Shown here: positions 1 to 5,674 of the stretch, in pieces
How positions within the stretch are numbered: the first letter of the stretch is position 1
Layout: every line of letters starts with the position of its first letter
Source: Candidatus Omnitrophota bacterium
GTDB lineage: Bacteria; Omnitrophota; Gorgyraeia; Zapsychrales; Fredricksoniimonadaceae
Assembly: GCA_016196515.1 (NCBI GenBank)
Contig: JACPXN010000004.1
Coordinates: 1-8,926 of the forward strand
Length of the DNA stretch: 8,926 bases
Direction of reading: 5' to 3'
Position numbers and translations under genes: made by a program
Notes under the pieces: model-generated
What the model was told of the DNA's origin: nothing
The model's input: only the letters and a program-made list of their open reading frames with translations
Databases searched by the model: none

Positions 1-338
1 GCCGTGCAGGAAAACACGGTCCCGTTGTTGGCCGCGCATTGATAGGTCACATTATTGGGCAAGATCCCCAGCCCCAGATTGGAGTTGATGGCATTCACGT
101 CCCCGCCGGCCTGCCAATAACTGGCGTTATTATTGTTATAATAGATCTGCTCGGCCGCGTAAATGGAGGTCAAATTGACCGTACCGTCCTTGCGATACCC
201 TTTGTCAATGGATTTGGTATAATTGGGGATGGCAAAGACGGCGATGATCCCCAGGAGGGTCACGACCATGATCAGCTCAATGATCGTAAAGGCCTCCGGC
301 CCGTTGGGCCGATAGGCCCGGAGGGCCTTCAATTGCAT
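1..338 (-). CDS. Type IV prepilin / pseudopilin (third in cluster), 3' end beyond window
   Basis: This is a minor pilin or pseudopilin. The 112 visible residues have a class III prepilin leader ending at A16, mature F17-T-I-I-E21 (Glu at +5), then a hydrophobic helix reaching AIPNY at 36-40. The body is rich in Asn and Tyr (YYNNNN near 66-71) and has Cys at 101 and 111. The residue before the cleavage site is Ala, not the usual Gly; prepilin peptidases can tolerate this, but it is atypical. The ATG at 338-336 overlaps the preceding prepilin gene by 10 bases. It is preceded by a run of eight G 6 nt upstream, which must serve as ribosome-binding site, so translation is probably coupled. The product is probably inserted in the inner membrane, cleaved by PilD and added to the pilus. 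The stop codon is not in the window. Family call is firm; the exact role is unknown. Confidence 0.85.
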   Translation of the reverse strand, partial: MQLKALRAYRPNGPEAFTIIELIMVVTLLGIIAVFAIPNYTKSIDKGYRKDGTVNLTSIYAAEQIYYNNNNASYWQAGGDVNAINSNLGLGILPNNVTYQCAANNGTVFSCT

Positions 339-757
339 TGCGTGCCCCCCCCTTTGCAGACCCCGGTGCAGGTCCCGGAGCATGTGATGACGCCATTTTC
401 ATCAATGCCTAATGTGTACGCGCCTGTATTGCGCACGATGGAGGCCACCGGATTGGGAGCGGTGTTGTTCAAACAAGACGGCGGATTGAAATTGACCGAT
501 GCCGGGATGGAAATATCAAGGGCACTGCAATCTCCCGCGGAATAACTCCCGGAATTCTCCGACGCGTATCTTTTCTGCGCCCCCAGCAAGGCCGTGAGGT
601 TCTGTGTCGCTTCCGAGGCGATCACGCGCTCCCGGGGGGCCAGCACGAGGGGAATGGCAAGGGCCGCCATGATCCCCAGCATAACGACCACGATGATGAT
701 TTCCATCATGGTAAAACCGCGCCGGGACCGGAAAGCCGTTTCACAAGAAACCAACAT
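329..757 (-). CDS. Type IV prepilin / pseudopilin (second in cluster), Cys-rich tail
   Basis: This 142-residue class III prepilin has a leader with basic residues (R10, R12, R13) ending at G14, then mature F15-T-M-M-E19 and a hydrophobic helix through about residue 37. The rest is a short globular domain. Six cysteines lie in the mature part (77, 95, 126, 130, 134, 141), four of them in the last 17 residues, suggesting disulfides or a metal site in the tip domain. The start ATG at 757 has a good Shine-Dalgarno (GAGAGGGG) about 5 nt upstream. The gene begins only about 15 bp after the U-tract of the preceding pilin's terminator, leaving no room for a clear promoter, so expression is probably by read-through. 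The stop overlaps the next prepilin start. It is probably a minor subunit of the pilus built by the upstream operon. Confidence 0.88.
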   Translation of the reverse strand: MLVSCETAFRSRRGFTMMEIIIVVVMLGIMAALAIPLVLAPRERVIASEATQNLTALLGAQKRYASENSGSYSAGDCSALDISIPASVNFNPPSCLNNTAPNPVASIVRNTGAYTLGIDENGVITCSGTCTGVCKGGGTQCN

Positions 758-771
758 CTTATCCCCTCTCT

Positions 772-805
772 AAAAAATATGAGGCGTTGACCACCCGCCT
801 CATAT
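772..805 (-). terminator. Rho-independent terminator after the major pilin-like gene
   Basis: A perfect 10-bp inverted repeat has arms at 796-805 and 777-786 (ATATGAGGCG / CGCCTCATAT on the minus strand) around a 9-nt loop. On the minus strand a run of T follows directly. It lies 35 bp after the stop of the 840-1295 pilin gene. The Shine-Dalgarno of the next prepilin follows within a few bases, so the element can act both as a pilin transcript end and as an attenuator for the minor pilins. Confidence 0.9.
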
Positions 806-839
806 CCCTTAAGCCAACGCTATTTAAACTGATTGGTCC

Positions 840-1295
840 TTACTTGCACATCTTGGCAAAAGCACCGTTGCATGTTTTAGTGACCGCTCCTGTAAGACCA
901 TTAAATGCAAAAAGGATGGTGTCTGCCGCAACGATACCATTTTTAACGTTAGGCGTTGCCGTCAAGGTGATGGTTGTCCCAGCCAATGCCGGAGTAAACG
1001 ACGCAAAATTGGCCGGAAGAGCACCCGCGGGATTTGTCATACGCACCTGAACAAAACTGGTGCAATTTGCCATCATAGCATTGGTTACAGCAACACCGGC
1101 GCTTTCGTCAGCAAGACAACGATTAACTGCCTGGACGTACGAAGACCCGACTTGAAAAGCTTCCGCTGCCGCGGCTTTACCAATATTTGCCGTCAATGCG
1201 GGAAGGGCAATGGCCGCCAGGATCCCCAGAATAACAACGACAATGATGATTTCAATGAGCGTAAAACCTTGTTTCTTAAGCATTGCTGTTTTCAT
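840..1295 (-). CDS. Type IV prepilin, probable major pilin / GspG-like subunit
   Basis: This 151-residue prepilin has a short basic leader ending at G10, mature F11-T-L-I-E15, and a hydrophobic helix (residues 11-33) with the classic ILAAIALP ending. Four cysteines (60, 78, 142, 150) are present; C142 and C150 bracket a short C-terminal loop like the disulfide-bonded D-region of type IV pilins. The start ATG at 1295 is preceded by AAGGGAG 6 nt upstream. The gene has its own promoter (1383-1412), a leader of about 80 nt, and its own terminator (772-805). Its codons are rich in T-ending Ala, Gly and Val choices, unlike the G/C-ending neighbours. Together these suggest high expression, hence the major subunit; that role is inference. 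The membrane protein upstream (PilC) and the ATPase PilB would assemble it. Confidence 0.9.
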   Translation of the reverse strand: MKTAMLKKQGFTLIEIIIVVVILGILAAIALPALTANIGKAAAAEAFQVGSSYVQAVNRCLADESAGVAVTNAMMANCTSFVQVRMTNPAGALPANFASFTPALAGTTITLTATPNVKNGIVAADTILFAFNGLTGAVTKTCNGAFAKMCK

Positions 1296-1382
1296 GTTCT
1301 TCTCCCTTGTAATTTTTTACCCACCCTTATGGATATAGTATGCCTTTACCATAGTTTATAACATCCTTGCTCTTATGCAACA

Positions 1383-1412
1383 AGTATATCATAAAAAATC
1401 GCCTGCCGTCAA
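1383..1412 (-). promoter_or_regulatory. Sigma70-type promoter of the major pilin-like gene
   Basis: On the minus strand, TTGACG (1407-1412) and TATACT (1383-1388) are separated by 18 bp. A TG one base before the -10 makes it an extended -10 (TGATATACT). Both hexamers match consensus at five of six positions. The TGA inside the -35 is also the stop codon of the upstream ATPase gene (1409-1411). Transcription would start near 1376, giving a leader of about 80 nt before the ATG at 1295. No riboswitch-like fold was recognised in the leader. Confidence 0.7.
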
Positions 1413-2692
1413 CCGCTCGAGGATTCCAAAAGCCACTCATAAACCGGTTTAATGTCAATGACCCCTTCCTTGACTTTGAGGCGCTCATGCTCATCTTCGG
1501 TGAGAATTAATCCCCTCTTTGATCCCAATTCCTTCATCGCGCCCGTCAAAGCGGAAATCTCCCGCTGACGGACCTTCGGATCAGTCAAACTTTCCGTCAC
1601 CTGGATCAGCAAGTTACGTTTTATTCCCTTCTTGATCATAAAATCGATCTCACGCCCTTCTTTGCCGTGAAAATAGAATATGTCTCCTCCCCGGCGCTTC
1701 AATTCAATAAACACCAGGTTCTCCAGATACTTGCCCCTATTCTTTGAAAACTGGAACGCCACGGTGGATATAATGCCGTTGTCAACGCAATAGATCTTCT
1801 TCTGCGCCAGGAATTGCTGTTTTAAAGAATAAGAAAACCGCGGCACGGCAAACATCAAATAACTGTCCTGCAAAAAATCGGTATAACTTTTGACCGTGTT
1901 CTCACTGCCCAAACGCAGCACTTTCTTAAGGTTATTGTATGAAAATAAACCACCGACATTGGTCAAATAATAAAGGCTTAGTTCGCGCAGGGCCTTAACG
2001 TCCTTAATATCATGGCGGGCAACGATATCGCGGTAAAGGATATCGTCATAGATCCCTTTGATGATCACGGCATCGGAAAACTTATGGTATTCGGCGATGC
2101 CGCCTTCCCTGGCATACTCCTGAAAATACCTTTTGATCTTTGCTCTTTGTACCGTCAAACTCAAAGAGTTTGCCGCCACATCAAATTTCTTAAAAGACAG
2201 AAATTCCCTGAACGATAAAGGATACAACTCCATGACCACCGAGCGGCCGGTCAACCGTGTGCCCAATTCCCTGCTCAATAAAGACGCATTGGACCCGGTA
2301 ATAAAAAATTTATGCCCCCGCTCCATCATGCGGCGCACAAAGACTTCCCAATGGACGACGTTTTGGATCTCATCCAAAAAAAATACCCGCTTTTCCCCAA
2401 AAAGTTCGACGAGGGTCTCAAACAAATGGTTAAAGTCTTCCTTCTTAAAATCCAGCAGGCGTTCATCTTCAAAATTAAAATAATAATATTGACCCTCATA
2501 GTGCTTCCGCGCGATCTGGGCCAAAAGAGTGGATTTGCCCGCACGGCGCATTCCCGAAATAACAATGGCATGGGACATCCGCAAATAGGACGCGATGACC
2601 TCCAGGGCCTGGCGAGGGATCCCTAGGTCAAGCTTTTGCTGCGTTTCCCATTGCTCAAGGGCTATTTGTTTTAACAGACGTTTGTCCACCAT
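1409..2692 (-). CDS. AAA_14 / DUF4143-type ATPase of unknown function
   Basis: This 427-residue protein has the architecture of the widespread AAA_14 plus DUF4143 ATPases. Walker A is G47-M-R-R-A-G-K-S-T55, Walker B is V103-FFLDEIQ-N111, and a sensor-1-like segment FFITGSNAS spans 129-137. A helical region follows. The C-terminal third carries E324, D350 and Q364 in a spacing reminiscent of a PD-(D/E)XK nuclease fold; Q-V-T replaces the usual E-x-K, so catalysis is doubtful. The cellular role of the family is unknown; it is not a recognised pilus motor. The gene sits between pilC and the pilins, has its own promoter with inverted repeats (2702-2754), and is more AT-rich than the assembly genes, consistent with later insertion. 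The start at 2692 is ATG with a modest AAGG upstream. It may be co-transcribed with the pil operon by read-through, as no terminator separates them. Confidence 0.88.
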   Translation of the reverse strand: MVDKRLLKQIALEQWETQQKLDLGIPRQALEVIASYLRMSHAIVISGMRRAGKSTLLAQIARKHYEGQYYYFNFEDERLLDFKKEDFNHLFETLVELFGEKRVFFLDEIQNVVHWEVFVRRMMERGHKFFITGSNASLLSRELGTRLTGRSVVMELYPLSFREFLSFKKFDVAANSLSLTVQRAKIKRYFQEYAREGGIAEYHKFSDAVIIKGIYDDILYRDIVARHDIKDVKALRELSLYYLTNVGGLFSYNNLKKVLRLGSENTVKSYTDFLQDSYLMFAVPRFSYSLKQQFLAQKKIYCVDNGIISTVAFQFSKNRGKYLENLVFIELKRRGGDIFYFHGKEGREIDFMIKKGIKRNLLIQVTESLTDPKVRQREISALTGAMKELGSKRGLILTEDEHERLKVKEGVIDIKPVYEWLLESSSG

Positions 2693-2701
2693 CTCTGACC
2701 T

Positions 2702-2734
2702 TGGTATATCCTCAATTCTAATGAGAATATACCA
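2702..2734. repeat. 33-bp imperfect palindrome over the ATPase promoter / leader
   Basis: The arms TGGTATAT (2702-2709) and ATATACCA (2727-2734) are perfect complements. One mismatched pair follows inward (2710/2726), then CTCA/TGAG (2711-2714, 2722-2725), with a 7-nt centre. In minus-strand RNA the mismatch becomes a U-G wobble, giving a 13-bp stem. No U-tract follows, so it is not an intrinsic terminator. The predicted transcription start falls in the loop, so RNA from the local promoter could not form the hairpin. This favours a DNA operator, or an RNA structure only in transcripts coming from pilC. Confidence 0.7.
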
Positions 2735-2749
2735 TACTTAATTCTCATT
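2720..2749. repeat. Perfect 9-bp inverted repeat, 12-bp spacer, across the ATPase promoter
   Basis: AATGAGAAT (2720-2728) is exactly repeated in inverted orientation as ATTCTCATT (2741-2749). Arm centres are 21 bp apart, about two helical turns, as expected for a dimeric regulator on one DNA face. It covers the -10 and most of the -35 to -10 spacer, and overlaps the 2702-2734 palindrome. The binding protein is unknown. Confidence 0.62.
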
Positions 2750-2754
2750 TTCAA
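2726..2754 (-). promoter_or_regulatory. Sigma70-type promoter of the AAA_14/DUF4143 ATPase gene
   Basis: On the minus strand, TTGAAA (2749-2754) and TATATT (2726-2731) are separated by exactly 17 bp, each matching consensus at five of six positions. The start site would be near 2719, about 25 nt before the ATG at 2692. The -10 box lies inside one arm of the 2702-2734 palindrome, and the inverted repeat 2720-2749 spans most of the promoter, so repressor control is plausible. Confidence 0.62.
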
Positions 2755-2760
2755 TGCGAA

Positions 2761-3978
2761 TTAACCGCCGCTCAAGCTGAACAAGGGAAGGAACATCGCC
2801 AAAACAATGGTCCCGATCAGCCCTCCCATAAACACCAGCATCACCGGCTCGATCAGGGTGCCGAAACGCTTCATGAACGCCTCCACGTTCCTCTGATAAA
2901 ACCCGGAAACATGTTTGAGCATTTTACCGAGCTCTCCGGTCTCCTCCCCCACCTTGATCATCTGCACGGCCATGGAGGGGAAAAACCCGCTCTCCCCCAT
3001 GGGGTCGGCCAGCAATTTGCCTTCACGCACCGATTCGCGGACCTGGGCGATGATCAGGGAACACGTTTTGTTGGACACCAATTTCTCGGTGATCTCGAGG
3101 GCATACAGGATGGGCACGCCGCTGTCCATCAGGATCGCCATCTGCGAAGCGAAACGCTCGACCACAATGAGTTTGTAAACACCGCCGACCGCCGGCAGAT
3201 GGAACATGACATTCTCGAACGCCAGACGTCCCTGGTCGGTGCCGATGTATTTGCGCAGGAGGAACATAAACCCGGCAACGGTGAGCACGATCCAAATGAA
3301 ATGGTGCTTGAGCACATAAAAAACGCCGAGGACGGCCACCGTCAGCCCCGGCAATTCGGTGCCCATGCCCTTAAAGATCGTCTCGAATTTGGGGCCCACG
3401 AACAGGGCGAAAAAAAGCACGGCCCCTATGGAAATAAAAAATAACACCGCCGGATAGATCATGGCGGAGACGATGGTGGAACGGAAGGCCGCCTCCTGTT
3501 CCGTATAAAAAGCCAGTTTATTCAAGACCATGGGCATGGTCCCTGATGCTTCCCCCACCTCCACCAGACTGACCCAGAACGGACTGAACACTTTCGGGTG
3601 CTTGGCCAAACTGCCGCTTAAAGGCTTTCCCTGCTCCACGTCATCGCGCACCTGTTTGAGGACCCTGCCCAGTTCCTTGCTCTCCACCTGGGCGCTGATG
3701 ACATCCAGACTGCGCAAAAGCGTGACCCCGGCCTCCAGCATAGTGGCCAGCTGGCGCGCGAAGACCAGCATGTCCTCGATCTTGACCTTTTTATGGGTGA
3801 ACCCTTCGGAAACCCTGGATTGGACGGCCGCCATTTTCGGCGAGGCGGGCTTGACGCTTAAAACAAAATACCCGTCGCCCTGAAGTTTTTCCACCAGGGC
3901 CTGTTCATCCAGGGCCTCGACGATGGCGGTCCTGGTCTTTCCGAGGGCGTCCTTGGCCGTATAAGAAAACATCGGCAT
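2761..3978 (-). CDS. pilC: PilC/GspF-type polytopic inner-membrane assembly protein
   Basis: This 405-residue protein has normal family length. The N-terminal FSYTAKDALGK segment is typical of GspF/PilC. Two homologous T2SSF domains follow (about 66-190 and 272-395); each starts with a helix bearing (A/S)xQ(L/M)A..(L/M)(L/M)..G(V/I). Predicted membrane segments lie near 172-193, 224-242 and 376-400. The protein forms the inner-membrane platform that couples ATPase motion to pilin extraction. The ATG at 3978 lies 3 bp after the stop of the pilB 3' fragment, with GGGG about 7 nt upstream. A second ATG (M3, 3972) is possible. It is equivalent to MshG in MSHA systems. The frame is intact from start to stop. 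Confidence 0.95.
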   Translation of the reverse strand: MPMFSYTAKDALGKTRTAIVEALDEQALVEKLQGDGYFVLSVKPASPKMAAVQSRVSEGFTHKKVKIEDMLVFARQLATMLEAGVTLLRSLDVISAQVESKELGRVLKQVRDDVEQGKPLSGSLAKHPKVFSPFWVSLVEVGEASGTMPMVLNKLAFYTEQEAAFRSTIVSAMIYPAVLFFISIGAVLFFALFVGPKFETIFKGMGTELPGLTVAVLGVFYVLKHHFIWIVLTVAGFMFLLRKYIGTDQGRLAFENVMFHLPAVGGVYKLIVVERFASQMAILMDSGVPILYALEITEKLVSNKTCSLIIAQVRESVREGKLLADPMGESGFFPSMAVQMIKVGEETGELGKMLKHVSGFYQRNVEAFMKRFGTLIEPVMLVFMGGLIGTIVLAMFLPLFSLSGG

Positions 3979-3981
3979 ATT

Positions 3982-4113
3982 TTACCCCGAGGTGATCCCC
4001 AAAACCTCTTCCAGACTGGTGATGCCCTCTTCCACCTTTTTCATACCGGACTCAAAGAGCGTGTCCATCCCGTTCTTGCGCGCCGCGTCCTGGATCTCAT
4101 TGTACGAGGCCCC
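3982..4113 (-). pseudogene. pilB: Out-of-frame C-terminal piece of the pilB/gspE ATPase
   Basis: These 43 codons, in a different frame from the main pilB frame, encode a conserved PilB/GspE C-terminus: GASYNEIQ, then AARKNGM, then GITSLEEVL, ending with TAA at 3982-3984. In intact homologues this segment follows the (I/L)YEV region after a stretch of about 13 residues. Here only 4 nt (4114-4117) separate the last in-frame codon (GTC, 4118-4120) from this piece, so about 35 nt appear to be missing. The piece has no credible start or ribosome-binding site. The same frame stays open up to 4239, but that part is out of register with the family. Confidence 0.8.
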
Positions 4114-5671
4114 GCGGGACTTCCGCGATGACCGCGCGGCCCTTATACCCCGTATGATTGCATTCCTCGCACCCTTTGGCGCGGTAGACAAGATCGCTTT
4201 TGATCTTGTAGTTCCCCAGTGTCTGTCCGGCGTTTTCATACGGCTCTTTGCATTTGGCGCACAGCTTCCTGGCCAGCCGCTGGGCCACGACGATCAACAG
4301 CGACGGGGTCAACAGGAAATGCGGCACACCGATGTCGACCAAGCGCGTCACCGCGGAAGGCGCGTCATTGGTATGCAGGGTGCTCAACACCAGATGGCCG
4401 GTCAGCGCCGCGCGCGTGCAGATCTGCGCGGTTTCCAGGTCGCGCACTTCGCCGACCATGATGATGTCCGGGTCCTGGCGCAAAAACGAGCGCAGGGCCG
4501 CGGCAAAGGTCAGGCCGATGTCGTTGCGCACATTGACCTGGTTCACACCGTCGATCTTGTATTCCACGGGGTCTTCGCAGGTCACGATGTTCTTGGAAGG
4601 GTCCATGACCTCATTGAGCGCCGCGTACAGGGTGGTGGACTTGCCCGAACCCGTCGGACCGGTGACGAACAAAAGCCCGTAAGAGGCCTCAAGCGCCTTG
4701 CGGATGAGGGCCAATTGTTTGGGATCAAAACCCAGATTGGTCAGTTCCAGTTTGACCGCGCCCTTGTCCAAAAGACGCATGACCACCTTTTCCCCCCACA
4801 CCGTCGGAAGGGTGGAAATGCGCAGGTCCACGGTGCGGTCTTCCAGTTTGGCGGAAATACCGCCGTCCTGGGGCAGGCGCTTTTCCGCGATGTCCATTTT
4901 CGCCAGGATCTTGATGCGCGAAACAATGGGCAGATGCAGATGCGGCGCCGGGGGCGGGATCTGGTACAAAACACCGTCGATACGGTAACGGATCTCCAAC
5001 TTGTCTTTGAAGGGTTCAATGTGGATGTCGCTGGCTTTCTCGTCAATGGCCTGGCGGATCAAAAGATCGACCAGTTTGACCACCGGCGCTTCTCCGGCCT
5101 TGGCGATCAGCCGGTCAATGGAAAGTTCGGCCTCCATGGGGGACGATTCCACCGCCGCCGCCGGCGCGATGGACACATAGGTTTTTTCCACCGCCCTGTC
5201 GAGCATGGACCCCTTATCGTCCCCGCCTTGACTGCTGACATAAAACTCGTTGATAGCGCGGCTTAGGTCCGTTTTGGTGGCGATGACCAGGTTCAGATCG
5301 CATCGGGTCAGGATCTTGAGATTGTCGATGACGATGAAATCCAGCGGATCGAACATCGCGCAAGTCAGGGAATCCATGTTCTTGGCCAACGGCAGGACAA
5401 AATTCTTCTTGGCAAAATCGTAAGGAACGAGTATCTGCAGGTCCTGATCGGTTTTTGGTTTTAAAAGCCCGGAGGCGTAGGAAGCATAGGGGACCATCAA
5501 CTGCGCCCCCAAGGTGGCGGCCAGGTCCTCTTCCTTGATGGCGCCCTGTTTGATCAAAAGCTCGCCGATACGCCCCTTGTGCTGTTGCTGAAAGTTGATG
5601 GCTTCCCGAAGTTGATTTTCCGTGATCAACCCCTGTTTGATGAGAAGCTCCCCGATGCGCAGGCGCGGCAT
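4097..5671 (-). CDS. pilB: PilB/GspE-type pilus assembly ATPase with MshEN domain, C-terminus truncated by frameshift
   Basis: This hexameric cytoplasmic motor powers pilus or pseudopilus assembly; 524 residues are visible. Residues 5-28 and 34-57 are two 24-residue MshEN motifs joined by a 5-residue spacer, the known cyclic-di-GMP-binding signature; R5, G7, L10, G14, L21, Q28 and their counterparts R34, G36, L39, G43, L50, Q57 are all present. The ATPase core has Walker A GPTGSGKST (338-346), the Asp box CEDPVEY (365-371), Walker B DPDIIMVGEVRD (400-411) and the His box TGHLVLSTLHTN (424-435). A zinc-type Cys4 (C471, C474, C501, C504) follows. Right after GYKGR the frame runs into PRGLVQ and a stop at 4097, where homologues continue for about 55 residues; the remainder lies in another frame (3982-4113). 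The ATG at 5671 follows the secretin stop by 3 bp. Function of the truncated product is doubtful unless the break is an assembly error. Confidence 0.93.
   Translation of the reverse strand: MPRLRIGELLIKQGLITENQLREAINFQQQHKGRIGELLIKQGAIKEEDLAATLGAQLMVPYASYASGLLKPKTDQDLQILVPYDFAKKNFVLPLAKNMDSLTCAMFDPLDFIVIDNLKILTRCDLNLVIATKTDLSRAINEFYVSSQGGDDKGSMLDRAVEKTYVSIAPAAAVESSPMEAELSIDRLIAKAGEAPVVKLVDLLIRQAIDEKASDIHIEPFKDKLEIRYRIDGVLYQIPPPAPHLHLPIVSRIKILAKMDIAEKRLPQDGGISAKLEDRTVDLRISTLPTVWGEKVVMRLLDKGAVKLELTNLGFDPKQLALIRKALEASYGLLFVTGPTGSGKSTTLYAALNEVMDPSKNIVTCEDPVEYKIDGVNQVNVRNDIGLTFAAALRSFLRQDPDIIMVGEVRDLETAQICTRAALTGHLVLSTLHTNDAPSAVTRLVDIGVPHFLLTPSLLIVVAQRLARKLCAKCKEPYENAGQTLGNYKIKSDLVYRAKGCEECNHTGYKGRAVIAEVPRGLVQ
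5501..5659 (-). other. Tandem MshEN cyclic-di-GMP-binding motifs within PilB
   Basis: This span codes for PilB residues 5-57. The two motifs share RIGELLIKQG at their starts, and each keeps Leu at position 17 and Gln at position 24; the linker is QQHKG. The duplication is visible in the protein, while the DNA copies have diverged at third codon positions, so it is an old repeat. In MshE-type ATPases this arrangement binds c-di-GMP. Confidence 0.82.
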
Positions 5672-5674
5672 ATT

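Noticed and set aside
39..545. Plus-strand open frame (168 codons) opposite the two last prepilins
   Set aside because: It spans the overlap of two convincing minus-strand prepilin genes and shows no domain; it is a shadow frame.
758..840. Independent promoter for the second prepilin
   Set aside because: No pair of acceptable -35/-10 hexamers at normal spacing was found; the terminator occupies most of the gap.
1152..1361. Small plus-strand frame opposite the start of the major pilin gene
   Set aside because: Its sequence is the complement of the prepilin helix and leader, with no domain; it also crosses the pilin ribosome-binding site.
1296..1382. Cyclic-di-GMP (GEMM) riboswitch in the pilin leader
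   Set aside because: Considered because PilB has MshEN motifs, but the leader of about 80 nt lacks the conserved GEMM core and shows only weak 4-5 bp stems.
2702..2734. Palindrome as an intrinsic terminator for the pil operon
   Set aside because: No T-run follows on the minus strand (or on the plus strand), and it overlaps a good promoter; an operator is more likely.
2911..3444. Plus-strand open frame (177 codons) opposite pilC
   Set aside because: His/Gln/Gly-rich sequence with no family resemblance, fully antisense to conserved PilC segments.
4097..4239. Programmed ribosomal frameshift joining the two pilB frames
   Set aside because: No slippery heptamer or downstream structure is evident, and about 13 family residues are missing at the junction; a shift alone would not restore the protein.
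3992..5266. Long plus-strand open frame (424 codons) opposite pilB
   Set aside because: It is antisense to conserved PilB motifs, has no recognisable domain or ribosome-binding site, and is rich in Arg/Gln/His as expected for the complement of a GC-rich gene.
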